Shown here: one piece after another, positions 15,417 to 24,528 of the stretch
How positions within the stretch are numbered: the stretch's first letter is position 1
How the letters are laid out: every line of letters begins with the position of its first letter
Assembly (NCBI RefSeq): GCF_030694085.1
Contig: NZ_JAUXZE010000093.1
Location: 62,001-126,000, forward strand
Reading direction: 5' to 3'
Length of the DNA stretch: 64,000 nucleotides
Source: Tabrizicola sp.
GTDB taxonomy: Bacteria; Pseudomonadota; Alphaproteobacteria; Rhodobacterales; Rhodobacteraceae
Notes under the pieces: generated by a model
What the model saw: the letters and a program-made list of their open reading frames with translations, nothing else
Told to the model about the DNA's origin: nothing
Databases searched by the model: none
Position numbers and translations under genes: made by a program

Positions 15417-17717
15417 ATGAGCCTGACCCAGATCCCCCGCCTGATTGCCACGGAAATCAGCGCGACGCCGCAACAGGTAACGGCGGCGGTGGAGCTTCTG
15501 GATGGGGGCGCCACGGTGCCCTTCATCGCGCGCTACCGCAAGGAGGTGACGGGGGGCCTGGACGACACCCAGCTGCGCAAGCTGGAGGAACGGCTGGGTT
15601 ATCTGCGCGAGCTTGAGGCGCGGCGCGGGGCGATCCTGTCCTCGATCACCGAGCAGGGCAAGCTGACGGATGCCTTGGCGAAATCCATCGCCGGGGCGGT
15701 GACGAAGGCCGAGCTGGAAGACATCTACCTGCCCTACAAGCCCAAGCGCCGCACCAAGGCGATGATCGCGCGCGAGGCGGGGTTGCAGGGGCTGGTCGAC
15801 GCGATCTTGGCGAACCGATCAGCGGACCCAGTGGCTTTGGCGGGCGGGTTCCTGTCCGAAGGCTTCCCGGATGCCAAGGCGGCGCTGGAGGGCGCGCGCG
15901 ACATCGTGGCCGAGGGGTTGAGCGAGGACGCCGCGCTGCTGGGACGTCTGCGCGACCACATGCGAAAGGTGGGGAAGCTTGCGGCGAAGGTCGTGGCGGG
16001 GAAAGAGGCGGCGGGGGCAAAGTTCTCGGACTATTTCGCGCATACCGAGGAGTTTTCCCGCGTGCCCAGCCACCGCGCGCTGGCGATGTTCCGGGGGCGG
16101 AACGAGGATTTCCTGACGCTGGACCTGGAGGTGGATGCCGATGCGCCCCGCGGCGAAAGCCCGCCCGAACGGGCCTGTGGGGCGGCGGTGGGGGCCTCGG
16201 GGTCGGGTCCGGGAGACAAGTGGCTGCGCGATGCGGCGGCCTGGGCCTGGCGGGTGAAGCTGAAGACCAGCCTTATGCTGGACCTGATGGCTGACCTGCG
16301 CGAGGCAGCAGAGGCCGAGGCGATCCGGGTCTTCGCGCGAAATCTGAAGGACTTGCTGCTGGCGGCCCCGGCTGGGGGGAAGGCAACGATGGGCCTCGAT
16401 CCGGGTATTCGCACCGGGGTGAAGGTGGCCGTCGTGGATGCGACAGGCAAGGTCGTGGCGACGGATACGGTCTATCCGTTCCAGCCGAAGAATGACGTGC
16501 GCGGTGCACAGATGGCCATTGCGAAGGCGATCGGGCAGCACGGGGTGAAGTTGATCGCCATCGGCAACGGCACCGCCAGCCGCGAGACGGAAAAGCTCGT
16601 CGCGGACCTTCTGGCGCTGCTGCCTGCGGGGGCGGAAAAGCCGACGAAAGTGATCGTGTCCGAGGCGGGGGCCTCGGTCTATTCGGCCTCCGAACTGGCT
16701 GCGCGGGAGTTCCCCGATCTGGACGTGTCCTTGCGCGGGGCGGTGTCGATTGCGCGGCGCTTGCAGGACCCGCTTGCCGAACTGGTGAAGATCGAGCCGA
16801 AAGCCATTGGCGTGGGCCAATACCAGCATGATGTGGACCAGCACCGGCTGGGCAAGTCGTTGGAGGCGGTGGTGGAAGACGCGGTGAACGCGGTGGGGGT
16901 CGACCTGAACACCGCCTCCGCCCCCTTGCTGGCGCGGGTATCGGGGGTGGGACCGGGGCTGGCCGAGGCCATAGTGGCGCATCGGGATCAGAACGGGCCG
17001 TTTGCCACGCGGAAGGACCTCTTGAAGGTCGCTCGACTGGGGCCGAAGGCGTTTGAACAGGCGGCGGGATTCCTGCGGATCAGTGGGGGGAAGGAGCCGC
17101 TGGATGCCTCATCCGTGCACCCGGAAGCCTATGATGTGGCACGGAAGATCGTTGCGGCCTGCGGACGGGACATCCGGGCAATCATGGGCGATGGGTCGGC
17201 GTTGAAATCCTTGAACCCGGCGAGTTTCGTGGACGAACGGTTCGGCCTGCCCACGGTGAAGGACATCCTGTCGGAGCTGGAAAAGCCGGGGCGGGACCCT
17301 CGACCCTCTTTCAAGACGGCGACCTTTGCCGACGGGGTGGACGAGATCGGGGATCTGAAACCCGGCATGGTTCTGGAAGGAACAGTGACGAACGTTGCGG
17401 CCTTCGGCGCCTTCGTCGACATCGGGGTGCATCAGGACGGGCTGGTGCATGTAAGCCAGCTGTCGGACAGCTTCGTCAAGGACCCGCATGCGGTGGTGAA
17501 GGCCGGGGATGTGGTCAAGGTCCGGGTGGTCGAGGTCGACGTGCCTCGCAAAAGGATCGGGCTGACGATGAAGTCGGATGGCGGCGCCAGCGCAAAGGAT
17601 CAAGCGCGCGAGCGGGGGCCGGGGCCGCAAAAGCCGGTGCGGGGGCCGATGCAGTCGGGGCCTGCGACTGGCGGAAATGCTTTCGCGGATGCGTTGAAGG
17701 GCAAGTTCGGGCGGTAG
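15417..17717 (+). CDS. tex: Tex family S1 RNA-binding transcription accessory protein
   Basis: A 766-residue cytoplasmic protein with the Tex architecture. It has an N-terminal helical domain (VPFIARYRKEVTGGLDDTQL) and a YqgF/RuvX-like nuclease fold (TMGLDPGIRTGVKVAVVDATGKVV). The helix-hairpin-helix region (LARVSGVGPGLAEAIVAHR) is followed by a C-terminal S1 domain (GMVLEGTVTNVAAFGAFVDIGVHQDGLVHVSQLS). A basic, low-complexity tail follows. It is thought to bind RNA and act on stalled transcription. It is transcribed alone; a double palindrome lies between its stop and the convergent tldD gene. Confidence 0.95.
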   Translation: MSLTQIPRLIATEISATPQQVTAAVELLDGGATVPFIARYRKEVTGGLDDTQLRKLEERLGYLRELEARRGAILSSITEQGKLTDALAKSIAGAVTKAELEDIYLPYKPKRRTKAMIAREAGLQGLVDAILANRSADPVALAGGFLSEGFPDAKAALEGARDIVAEGLSEDAALLGRLRDHMRKVGKLAAKVVAGKEAAGAKFSDYFAHTEEFSRVPSHRALAMFRGRNEDFLTLDLEVDADAPRGESPPERACGAAVGASGSGPGDKWLRDAAAWAWRVKLKTSLMLDLMADLREAAEAEAIRVFARNLKDLLLAAPAGGKATMGLDPGIRTGVKVAVVDATGKVVATDTVYPFQPKNDVRGAQMAIAKAIGQHGVKLIAIGNGTASRETEKLVADLLALLPAGAEKPTKVIVSEAGASVYSASELAAREFPDLDVSLRGAVSIARRLQDPLAELVKIEPKAIGVGQYQHDVDQHRLGKSLEAVVEDAVNAVGVDLNTASAPLLARVSGVGPGLAEAIVAHRDQNGPFATRKDLLKVARLGPKAFEQAAGFLRISGGKEPLDASSVHPEAYDVARKIVAACGRDIRAIMGDGSALKSLNPASFVDERFGLPTVKDILSELEKPGRDPRPSFKTATFADGVDEIGDLKPGMVLEGTVTNVAAFGAFVDIGVHQDGLVHVSQLSDSFVKDPHAVVKAGDVVKVRVVEVDVPRKRIGLTMKSDGGASAKDQARERGPGPQKPVRGPMQSGPATGGNAFADALKGKFGR

Positions 17718-17723
17718 TGGGGG

Positions 17724-17772
17724 CAAAATCCTGAAGTAAGGATTTTGGCAAATTTCTTCCTCAAGAAATTTG
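17724..17772. repeat. Tandem inverted repeats between convergent tex and tldD
   Basis: Two hairpins in a row. CAAAATCC/GGATTTTG (17724-17731 and 17740-17747) encloses a 7-base loop; CAAATTTCTT/AAGAAATTTG (17749-17758 and 17763-17772) encloses CCTC. Each arm ends in A/T runs, so either strand could use it as a terminator. The pair matches the element at 32620-32665 in order and sequence. Confidence 0.7.
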
Positions 17773-17785
17773 GGTCGCGCCCCGG

Positions 17786-19207
17786 TCAGGCCGCAGCGCC
17801 CCCGACGGTCAGCCCCTGGATCAGCAGCGTCGGCTGGCCGACGCCGACCGGCACCCATTGCCCGGCCTTGCCACAGTTGCCGATGCCGGGGTCAAGCTTC
17901 AGGTCGTTGCCGATGGCGCGGATGCCTTTCAGCGCCGTCGCGCCGTCGCCGATCAGGGTGGCACCCTTCACCGCCTCGCCCACGACGCCGTTCCGAACCC
18001 GGTAGGCTTCGGTGCAGCTGAACACGAACTTGCCCGACGTGATGTCGACCTGTCCGCCTCCGAAGCCCACGGCATAAAGGCCGTCCTTGAGGCTTGCCAC
18101 GATCCCGGCAGGGTCGTCCTTGCCTGAAAGCATATACGTATTGGTCATCCGGGGCATGGGGATATGCGCAAAACTTTCGCGCCGCCCGTTGCCTGTGGGG
18201 GCCACGCCCATCAGGCGGGCGTTCTGGCGGTCCTGCATGTAGCCCACCAGCACTCCGTCCTCGATCAGCACATTCCTGGCCGATGGCGTGCCCTCGTCAT
18301 CGATGGAGATACTGCCACGCCGGTCGGGAATTGTGCCGTCGTCAAGGACAGTAACGCCCCTTGAGGCGATCTGTTTCCCTAGAAGACCGGCGAAGGCCGA
18401 GGTTTCCTTGCGGTTGAAGTCGCCTTCCAGCCCGTGACCGATGGCTTCATGCAACAGGATGCCGGGCCAGCCGGGGCCGAGAACGACGTCCATCACACCG
18501 GCCGGAGCCTCGACTGCGCCAAGGTTGACCTGGGCGATGCGCAGGGCTTCGGCGATCATGGGCTTCCAGGTTTCGGGCGACATCAGCTGCGCAAGACCGT
18601 GGCGGCCGCCCTGACCCATGCCGCCCTGTTCGCGGCGACCGTTTTCTTCCAGCATCACGCTGACATTGATCCGGGCCATCGGGCGGATGTCGGCGATCCG
18701 GGTGCCCTCGGGGCGGAGGATCTCGACCTCTTGCAGGCTGGCCGAGAGGGTGGCGGAGACCTGCACGACGCGGGGGTCCAATGCGCGGGCATAGGCGTCA
18801 ATCTCGCGCAGAAGCTCGATCTTCACCGGGAAGGCGGCGTCGGCCATCGGGTCGTCGGCGCGGTAAAGCCGGGTGTTGGTGCCGCGCGGGGGGGCTGCAA
18901 GCGTGCCGCCGCCTGCACCCACCGCAAGGCGGGCGGTCTCGGCCGCGCGGCGGAGCGCGGTTTCGGTGATCTCGGTCGAATGGGCGTAGCCGGCAACTTC
19001 GCCCCGGACGGCGCGAAGACCAAAGCCTTGCGACGCGTCATAGGTCGCCTGTCGGATGCGGCCATCGTCAAGGACAATGGACTCGGCCCGGCGGCGTTCG
19101 AGGAACAACTCGCCATCGTCGGCCCCTTCGGTCGCCGCGCGCAAGGTGGCAAGGGCGGCGGCCTCGTCAAGGTGGGTCTCGAACGGGCGGAAGGGGGCGT
19201 CGGTCAT
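17786..19207 (-). CDS. tldD: Metalloprotease TldD
   Basis: A 473-residue TldD/PmbA-family protease subunit that normally works as a TldD-TldE heterodimer on unfolded or modified peptides in the cytoplasm. The zinc motif HEAIGHGLEGDF is present, with His253, Glu254 and His258. The distal segment GFGGGQVDITSGKFVFSCTEAY carries the usual conserved Cys. The ordered N-terminal domain has SIVLDDGRIRQATYDASQGFGLRAV. Its partner tldE/pmbA is not in the window. The gene stands alone on the minus strand, upstream of nothing in the same operon except the hydrolase 56 bases away. Confidence 0.94.
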   Translation of the reverse strand: MTDAPFRPFETHLDEAAALATLRAATEGADDGELFLERRRAESIVLDDGRIRQATYDASQGFGLRAVRGEVAGYAHSTEITETALRRAAETARLAVGAGGGTLAAPPRGTNTRLYRADDPMADAAFPVKIELLREIDAYARALDPRVVQVSATLSASLQEVEILRPEGTRIADIRPMARINVSVMLEENGRREQGGMGQGGRHGLAQLMSPETWKPMIAEALRIAQVNLGAVEAPAGVMDVVLGPGWPGILLHEAIGHGLEGDFNRKETSAFAGLLGKQIASRGVTVLDDGTIPDRRGSISIDDEGTPSARNVLIEDGVLVGYMQDRQNARLMGVAPTGNGRRESFAHIPMPRMTNTYMLSGKDDPAGIVASLKDGLYAVGFGGGQVDITSGKFVFSCTEAYRVRNGVVGEAVKGATLIGDGATALKGIRAIGNDLKLDPGIGNCGKAGQWVPVGVGQPTLLIQGLTVGGAAA

Positions 19208-19262
19208 GGAAAGGGCTTTCTGGAAGGGCAGGGTGCAGAGATGGGCCGCGGCGGGGACCGGG

Positions 19263-20087
19263 TCAAGGTGTCACGGCCCGGTCGATGAAATCCGCCCCTT
19301 CCGCCCAGGTGGCGGGATCAAACAGGGCCTCATGCCCCACCGGGCCGAGGGAGAGGAAGGTCTTGGGATCCTCTGCGGCGTCGAAGAGGCGGCGGCCGAA
19401 CCCCGGCGGGATCACCTTGTCGGCCTCGCCATGCAGGATCAGGATCGGCGCGCGGACCGCACCGATGTGGTCGCGCGAACGGAACTGGTCCTTCATCAAG
19501 AGACCCACGGGCAGCCAGGGATAGGCCACGCGGGCCAGGTCGACGGCGGCGGAGTAGGGCGCCTCCAGCACCACGGCGCCGACCGGGTTCGCCGCTGCAA
19601 GTTGAACAGCGATGCCGGTGCCGAGCGATTCTCCGACCAGGACGATCCTTCCGGGCTGAAGCCCCTGGGTCCGCAGATGGTCATAGGCGGTCTTCGCGTC
19701 CGTCAGAAGCCCGGTTTCGCTCGGTGATCCGCTGGAGCCGCCGTAGCCGCGCCAGGACAGAAAGGCCACGCCAAGCCCGCGCGACTGGTAGAAGGCGAAA
19801 CGGTCGGCGCGGTCTGCGATCTCGCCCCCGTTGCCGTGCAGGAACAGCACGGTGGGCCGATCCGCGCGGGGCGGGCTGGTCCACAGAACGATGGATTCGC
19901 CATCCGGGGTGGCAAGGACGACCCGGTCGACGCCGGCAAGACCCACGGCCTGAGGTGCGGGGTCGCGGCGGGTAGGGAAATACTGCAGGTCCCGCTGCCA
20001 CAGATACATGCCGGACAACAGGGTTGCGTAGAGGACGCCGAAGGTGACGAGGGTCAGCTTTAGGATGGCCAGGGCAGGTATCTCCAA
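19263..20087 (-). CDS. Membrane-anchored alpha/beta hydrolase
   Basis: A 274-residue serine hydrolase of the YfhR/ABHD13-17-like group. One N-terminal membrane helix (ILKLTLVTFGVLYATLLSGMYLW) is followed by the oxyanion loop FLHGNGGEIADRADR and the nucleophile elbow LVGESLGTGIA with the catalytic Ser. The catalytic Asp (HGEADKVIPP) and His (VGHEALFDP) lie at the C-terminus. The substrate is unknown, probably an ester or thioester. The only in-frame start before the membrane helix is TTG (20087) or CTG, so the start is uncertain. It is divergent from coxB. Confidence 0.85.
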   Translation of the reverse strand: MEIPALAILKLTLVTFGVLYATLLSGMYLWQRDLQYFPTRRDPAPQAVGLAGVDRVVLATPDGESIVLWTSPPRADRPTVLFLHGNGGEIADRADRFAFYQSRGLGVAFLSWRGYGGSSGSPSETGLLTDAKTAYDHLRTQGLQPGRIVLVGESLGTGIAVQLAAANPVGAVVLEAPYSAAVDLARVAYPWLPVGLLMKDQFRSRDHIGAVRAPILILHGEADKVIPPGFGRRLFDAAEDPKTFLSLGPVGHEALFDPATWAEGADFIDRAVTP

Positions 20088-20234
20088 GGGGCAAAGGCGC
20101 GATTTGTCGCGACGGTTTTGCTTGTCGCGGTCAAGCTAATATGGTTTGAGGGCCGTGGGAAACAGCGGGATTCTGACCCTTCGTCGGGTCCCTTGAAAGC
20201 GGCGCAAAGCCGCGACGTGAACGGGAACAAAAGC

Positions 20235-21146
20235 ATGCGTCTTTCGACAGTGATCGGCGGGATCGCCGCAGCAGGGATGACCACGCTGGTGGCAGGGCCG
20301 GCCCTTGCGCAGCAAGCTCTTGAAATCATTGGGCAGCCTGTGCCGGGTGGGATCGACTTCCAGCCCTCGGCGACCGAGCTGAAGCATGACATCGTCTGGC
20401 TGGACACGATGATCAACTACATCATCGGCGCAATCGTGATCTTCGTGACCGCGCTTCTGATCTACACGATCGTCCGCTTCAACCGCCGCGCCAATCCGAC
20501 CCCGGCCCGCTTCACCCACAACAGCCCTCTGGAAGTGGCGTGGACGATCATCCCGATCGTGATCCTGGTCTTCATCGGCGCGTTCTCGCTGCCGATCCTG
20601 TTCAAGCAGCAAGAAATTCCAGTGGGCGAGGTCACCATCAAGGCGACCGGCAACCAGTGGTACTGGGCCTACGAATACGTCGACGAGGGCATCGCTTTCG
20701 ACAGCTACATGATCGGCTCGCCCGCGACCGGCGGCAGCAACATGTTGACCCCCGAGGTCGAGGCGCAGCTGAAGGCCGCGGGCTATGGCAAAGAACAGTT
20801 CCTGCTGGCCACCGACACCGCCGTCGTCGTGCCGGTGGGCAAGGTCGTCGTGGTGCAGGTCACCGCCTCGGACGTGATCCATTCCTGGAAGATCCCGGCC
20901 TTCGGCGTGATGCAGGATGCGGTTCCCGGCCGCACCGCCGCGCTGTGGTTCAAGGCGGACCAGGAAGGGATCTTCTTCGGTCAGTGCTCGGAAATCTGCG
21001 GGCAGATGCACGCCTACATGCCGATCACCGTGAAGGTCGTGTCGGAAGCGGCTTACGCGCAGTGGCTTGAGAAGGCCAAGGCGGGCGATGTCCAGCTTTC
21101 CAGCGTGGAAGTCCCGGCTGCGGTCGAAGTGGCCTCGAACGACTGA
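20235..21146 (+). CDS. coxB: Cytochrome c oxidase subunit II (CuA)
   Basis: A 303-residue subunit (ctaC in Paracoccus terms) that receives electrons from cytochrome c. It has a signal peptide (LSTVIGGIAAAGMTTLVAGPALAQ), two membrane helices (INYIIGAIVIFVTALLIYTIV and EVAWTIIPIVILVFIGAFSL) and a periplasmic cupredoxin domain. The CuA ligands are in VIHSWKIP (His216) and CSEICGQMH (Cys251, Cys255, Met258 or His259). Trp and Tyr electron-entry residues are in NQWYWAYEY. ATG 20235 starts the signal peptide; the upstream frame is leader. It is the first gene of the ctaC-ctaB-orf-ctaG-ctaE cluster. Confidence 0.97.
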   Translation: MRLSTVIGGIAAAGMTTLVAGPALAQQALEIIGQPVPGGIDFQPSATELKHDIVWLDTMINYIIGAIVIFVTALLIYTIVRFNRRANPTPARFTHNSPLEVAWTIIPIVILVFIGAFSLPILFKQQEIPVGEVTIKATGNQWYWAYEYVDEGIAFDSYMIGSPATGGSNMLTPEVEAQLKAAGYGKEQFLLATDTAVVVPVGKVVVVQVTASDVIHSWKIPAFGVMQDAVPGRTAALWFKADQEGIFFGQCSEICGQMHAYMPITVKVVSEAAYAQWLEKAKAGDVQLSSVEVPAAVEVASND

Positions 21147-21218
21147 GGTCAGTCAACAAAAATGCAGGATACGGGGCTTGGCGTGGGTCAGGCCCCTCCT
21201 GTCTGAAACGGAACCGTA

Positions 21219-22163
21219 ATGAGCGATACCACAGCATATCAGGGCGCAGGCGCCACCCCGTATGAGCCGGGGTTTGGCGATTATGTGCAGCTTCTGAAGC
21301 CCCGCGTGATGTCGCTTGTCGTCTTCACCGCTTTGGTTGGCCTGCTGGTTGCTCCCGTCCATCTGCACCCGGTGGAAGCCTTCTCGGCCATTCTGTTCAT
21401 CGCACTTGGGGCAGGGGCCTCGGGGGCGCTGAACATGTGGTGGGACGCCGACATCGACGCGGTGATGAAGCGCACGGCGCGCCGTCCGGTCCCCGCCGGC
21501 AAGGTCGCCGGGGGCGAGGCGCTGGGACTGGGAATGGCCCTGTCCGGGATCAGCATCGTGATGCTGTGGCTGGCGACGAACTGGCTGGCGGCGGCGCTAC
21601 TTGCCTTCACGATCTTCTTCTACGCCGTCGTCTATTCGATGTGGCTGAAACGCTCGACCCCGCAGAACATCGTGATCGGTGGCGCGGCCGGTGCCTTCCC
21701 GCCGATGATCGGCTGGGTTGCGGCAACGGGCAACGTCTCGGTCGAGGCGTTCCTGATGTTTGCCTTGATCTTCATGTGGACCCCGCCGCACTTCTGGGCT
21801 TTGGCGCTGTTCATGAAGGAAGACTACCATACGGCGGGCGTGCCGATGCTGACGGTGACGCATGGCCGCAAGGCGACGCGGGCGCATATCCTGGTCTACA
21901 CGCTCCTGTTGGTCCCCGTGGCGCTGGGCGCGGCGGTGACTTCGATCGGCGGGCCGTTCACGCTGGCCGTCGCCGTGGTGCTGAACGCCTGGTTCGTCGT
22001 CGGTGCCTGGCGCATCTGGCGGCGGGACGAGGCAGTGGCCGAGGCGGACAAGTATGCCGTCGAAAAGGCCTTCTTCCGCTTCTCGCTCCTGTATCTGTTC
22101 CTGCATTTCGCGGCCTTCCTAGTGGAGCTGGCGTTGAAATCCGCAGGGCTTGGGGGCTGGTGA
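21219..22163 (+). CDS. cyoE: Protoheme IX farnesyltransferase (heme O synthase)
   Basis: A 314-residue polytopic prenyltransferase (ctaB) that attaches farnesyl to heme B to form heme O, the precursor of heme A of the aa3 oxidase. About eight to nine membrane helices are seen. The two Asp-rich prenyl-diphosphate motifs are WDADIDAVMKRTARRPVPAG and the later KEDYHTAGVPMLT. The order coxB-cyoE-small orf-ctaG-coxC is conserved. The gap to the next gene is a single base. Confidence 0.95.
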   Translation: MSDTTAYQGAGATPYEPGFGDYVQLLKPRVMSLVVFTALVGLLVAPVHLHPVEAFSAILFIALGAGASGALNMWWDADIDAVMKRTARRPVPAGKVAGGEALGLGMALSGISIVMLWLATNWLAAALLAFTIFFYAVVYSMWLKRSTPQNIVIGGAAGAFPPMIGWVAATGNVSVEAFLMFALIFMWTPPHFWALALFMKEDYHTAGVPMLTVTHGRKATRAHILVYTLLLVPVALGAAVTSIGGPFTLAVAVVLNAWFVVGAWRIWRRDEAVAEADKYAVEKAFFRFSLLYLFLHFAAFLVELALKSAGLGGW

Positions 22164-22164
22164 G

Positions 22165-22359
22165 ATGACCTTCCGCCCCGAACACGAACTTCACAAACGC
22201 CGCTTCAGCCGGAACCTGGGTCTCGGCCTGACGCTGGTGGCTTTTGTGGTGTTGGTCTTTGCGCTGACCGTGGTCAAGGTGCAGCGCGGCGATCCGCTGC
22301 AGGGATACGACCATACCTACCAACCGGCCTTGCTGCCGAAGGTGGAGACCCAGCCATGA
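22165..22359 (+). CDS. Small single-TM protein of the cox cluster (CoxF position)
   Basis: A 64-residue protein with a basic cytoplasmic start (MTFRPEHELHKRRFSRN), one membrane helix (LGLGLTLVAFVVLVFALTVV) and a short hydrophilic tail ending YDHTYQPALLPKVETQP. It sits between cyoE and ctaG, where Paracoccus and Rhodobacter have an equivalent small orf (CoxF-type). It probably helps assembly or heme/copper delivery to subunit I, but no mechanism can be read from sequence. Its stop overlaps the ctaG start by 4 bases. Confidence 0.8.
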   Translation: MTFRPEHELHKRRFSRNLGLGLTLVAFVVLVFALTVVKVQRGDPLQGYDHTYQPALLPKVETQP

Positions 22360-22952
22360 TCTTCCCGCGTCTTCAGGGCAACAACCGGACGCTGGCCCTG
22401 CTGGTCTCGATGGTTGTCACGCTGACCTTTACCACCATCGTGATCATACCGCCCTTTTACGACTGGTTTTGCCGCGTCACCGGTTTCGGCGGCACGACCG
22501 CAGTCGCGGAAACCGGGGCCGATACGGTGCTGGACCAGACGGTGAAGGTCCGCTTCGACGCCTCGCTGGAACAGGGGATGCCCTGGACCTTCAAGCCGGT
22601 CGTCCGCTCGATGGAAGTTCGGATCGGCGAAACCGGTCTGGCCTTCTATGAGGCGCACAACCCGACCGACCGCCCCGTCGCGGGCACGGCCAGCTTCAAC
22701 GTCTATCCCTATGCGGCTGGCGGCTATTTCACCAAGATCGAATGTTTCTGCTTCACCGAACAGGTGCTGCAACCCGGCGAGACGGTGCAGATGCCGGTCA
22801 GCTTCTACGTCGATCCCGCTATGGTCGAGGATATCGAGGGGCAGTTTGTGCACGAGATCGTGCTGAGCTATACCTTCCACGAAACTCCGCTGCCCGATGA
22901 ACAGGCAGCCCTGCAAACGCCCGCTGCGGACAACGCATCCGTAGTGAACTGA
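22356..22952 (+). CDS. ctaG: Cytochrome c oxidase assembly protein CtaG (Cox11)
   Basis: A 198-residue copper chaperone that builds CuB in subunit I. It has a short cytoplasmic start, one membrane helix (LALLVSMVVTLTFTTIVIIPPFYDWFC) and a periplasmic Ig-like domain. The copper motif is KIECFCFTEQVLQPGE (CFC), followed by the family signature MPVSFYVDPAM. The C-terminus ends HEIVLSYTFHETP. Length and motif match Cox11/CtaG well. It is co-transcribed with cyoE and coxC. Confidence 0.95.
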   Translation: MIFPRLQGNNRTLALLVSMVVTLTFTTIVIIPPFYDWFCRVTGFGGTTAVAETGADTVLDQTVKVRFDASLEQGMPWTFKPVVRSMEVRIGETGLAFYEAHNPTDRPVAGTASFNVYPYAAGGYFTKIECFCFTEQVLQPGETVQMPVSFYVDPAMVEDIEGQFVHEIVLSYTFHETPLPDEQAALQTPAADNASVVN

Positions 22953-22978
22953 GAAAAGACAAAGAGGGAACCGCCGGC

Positions 22979-23782
22979 ATGGCACACGCAAAGAACCACG
23001 ATTACCACGTCCTGCCCCCATCGATCTGGCCGTTTTTCGGCGCGGTCGCCGGCTTCGTGATGCTGTTCGGTTCGGTCCTGTGGATGCATGGCTCCGGCCC
23101 CTGGCTGGGGCTGATCGGCCTCGCCGGGGTGCTGTACGTCATGTACGCCTGGTGGTCGGAAGTGGTGCATGAAAGCCAGGTCGGGGACCATACCCCGGTC
23201 GTCCGCCTGGGCCTGCGCTACGGCTTCATCCTGTTCATCATGTCGGAAGTGATGTTCTTCTCGGCCTGGTTCTGGACCTTCTTCAAGCACCGCCTGTATC
23301 CGATGGGGCCGGACAGCCCGGCCATCGACGGTGTCTGGCCGCCCGCCGGGATCGAGACCTTCGATCCCTGGCACCTGCCCTTCATCAACACGCTGATCCT
23401 GCTCCTGTCGGGTTGTGCCGCGACCTGGGCACACCACGCCCTGGTGCACGAAAACAACCGCCGCGACCTGGTGAACGGTCTGATCATCGCCATCGGTCTT
23501 GGCGTGATCTTCACCGCGATGCAGGCTTACGAATACAGCCACGCCGCCTTCGGCTTTGCCGGGAACATCTATGGCGCGTCCTTCTTCATGGCGACCGGTT
23601 TCCACGGCTTCCACGTCATCATCGGCACGATCTTCCTGACCGTCTGTCTGATCCGCGCGCTGAAGGGCCATTTCACCCCGGAAAAACACGTCGGTTTCGA
23701 GGCCGCTGCCTGGTACTGGCACTTCGTCGATGTGGTCTGGCTGTTCCTGTTCGCCGCGATCTACGTCTGGGGTCAGGGCTGA
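22979..23782 (+). CDS. coxC: Cytochrome c oxidase subunit III
   Basis: A 267-residue seven-helix subunit (ctaE) that stabilises the aa3 oxidase and its proton uptake. The N-terminus is AHAKNHDYHVLPPSIWPFFGAVAGF, as in Paracoccus and Rhodobacter. Family landmarks include MSEVMFFSAWFWTFF, WAHHALVHENNR, YEYSHAAFGFAGNIYGASFFMATGFHGFHV and WYWHFVDVVWLFLFAAIYVWG. GAGGGAA upstream of ATG 22979 supports the start. A TTCG-loop hairpin follows before SURF1. Confidence 0.97.
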   Translation: MAHAKNHDYHVLPPSIWPFFGAVAGFVMLFGSVLWMHGSGPWLGLIGLAGVLYVMYAWWSEVVHESQVGDHTPVVRLGLRYGFILFIMSEVMFFSAWFWTFFKHRLYPMGPDSPAIDGVWPPAGIETFDPWHLPFINTLILLLSGCAATWAHHALVHENNRRDLVNGLIIAIGLGVIFTAMQAYEYSHAAFGFAGNIYGASFFMATGFHGFHVIIGTIFLTVCLIRALKGHFTPEKHVGFEAAAWYWHFVDVVWLFLFAAIYVWGQG

Positions 23783-23805
23783 TCCTCAGCAACTGAACGC
23801 CTCTC

Positions 23806-23831
23806 CAGCGCGGGCCTTCGGGCCTGCGCTG
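23806..23831 (+). terminator. TTCG-loop hairpin between coxC and SURF1
   Basis: An 11-base-pair stem (one G-T wobble) closes on TTCG at 23817-23820, with a weak T-rich tail downstream (TCATTT). It may partly terminate coxC transcripts before SURF1. Confidence 0.55.
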
Positions 23832-23848
23832 TCATTTCCGGGGGATGC

Positions 23849-24517
23849 ATGCGCCGCTATCTTTTTCCCGTCATCCTGGGGGTCTCCGGGGTCGTCGTCC
23901 TGATGAGCCTGGGTTTCTGGCAGCTGGACCGGGCGGAGGAAAAGCGCGTCTACCTTGACGAGATCGAGATACGGATCGCCAATGCGCCGATCCCGCTGCC
24001 CGCAGTGCCCGAGGAGGGGCCGCACAAGTTTCAGGCGGTGACGGTCGAGGGGCAGTTCACGGGCGAGTATCTGGAGGTGCTGGCCGGCCAGAAGGGCGCC
24101 AGCCCCGGCGTCATGGTGATCGAGGCCTTCGCTCTGCCGGATGGCCGCCGGATCATGGTCCAGCGCGGCTTCGTCGAGGAGGAGGCGCGTAGGGTCCCGC
24201 GCCCACCGCACGAGGCGAAGGTCGAAGGCAACCTGCACTGGCCGGACGACAGCAGCAGCTCCACCCCGCCGCCGGATCAGAAGACGGGACTGTGGTTTGC
24301 CCGCGACGTCCCGGCGATGGCCGCCAGGCTGGGCACAGAGTCGACACTTATTGTCGCCAGCGCGCCAACCGGTGACGGGATCGCGCCGATGCCGGTGGAT
24401 ACCTCGGGTATACCCGACAACCATTGGGGCTATGCGATCCAGTGGTTCCTCTTGGCGGCGACCTGGGCGGGGATGACACTGTTCCTGCTCTGGCGTATCA
24501 GGACGCGGAAGGTTTGA
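23849..24517 (+). CDS. SURF1 family cytochrome oxidase biogenesis protein
   Basis: A 222-residue inner-membrane protein needed for heme A insertion into subunit I. The SURF1 layout is present: an N-terminal membrane helix (YLFPVILGVSGVVVLMSLGFWQLDRAEEKR), a central periplasmic domain with VEGQFTGEYLEV and a GFV-type strand, and a C-terminal helix after DNHWGYAIQWFLLAATWAGMTLFLLW. It follows coxC, as is usual for this group (Surf1c/q-type genes). The gene is followed 11 bases later by thrC. Confidence 0.93.
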   Translation: MRRYLFPVILGVSGVVVLMSLGFWQLDRAEEKRVYLDEIEIRIANAPIPLPAVPEEGPHKFQAVTVEGQFTGEYLEVLAGQKGASPGVMVIEAFALPDGRRIMVQRGFVEEEARRVPRPPHEAKVEGNLHWPDDSSSSTPPPDQKTGLWFARDVPAMAARLGTESTLIVASAPTGDGIAPMPVDTSGIPDNHWGYAIQWFLLAATWAGMTLFLLWRIRTRKV

Positions 24518-24528
24518 AGGCGACAGCG

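Noticed and set aside
20118..20234. Upstream extension of coxB to 20118
   Set aside because: The extra 39 codons are non-homologous leader and would put the signal peptide inside the protein; ATG 20235 begins the signal.
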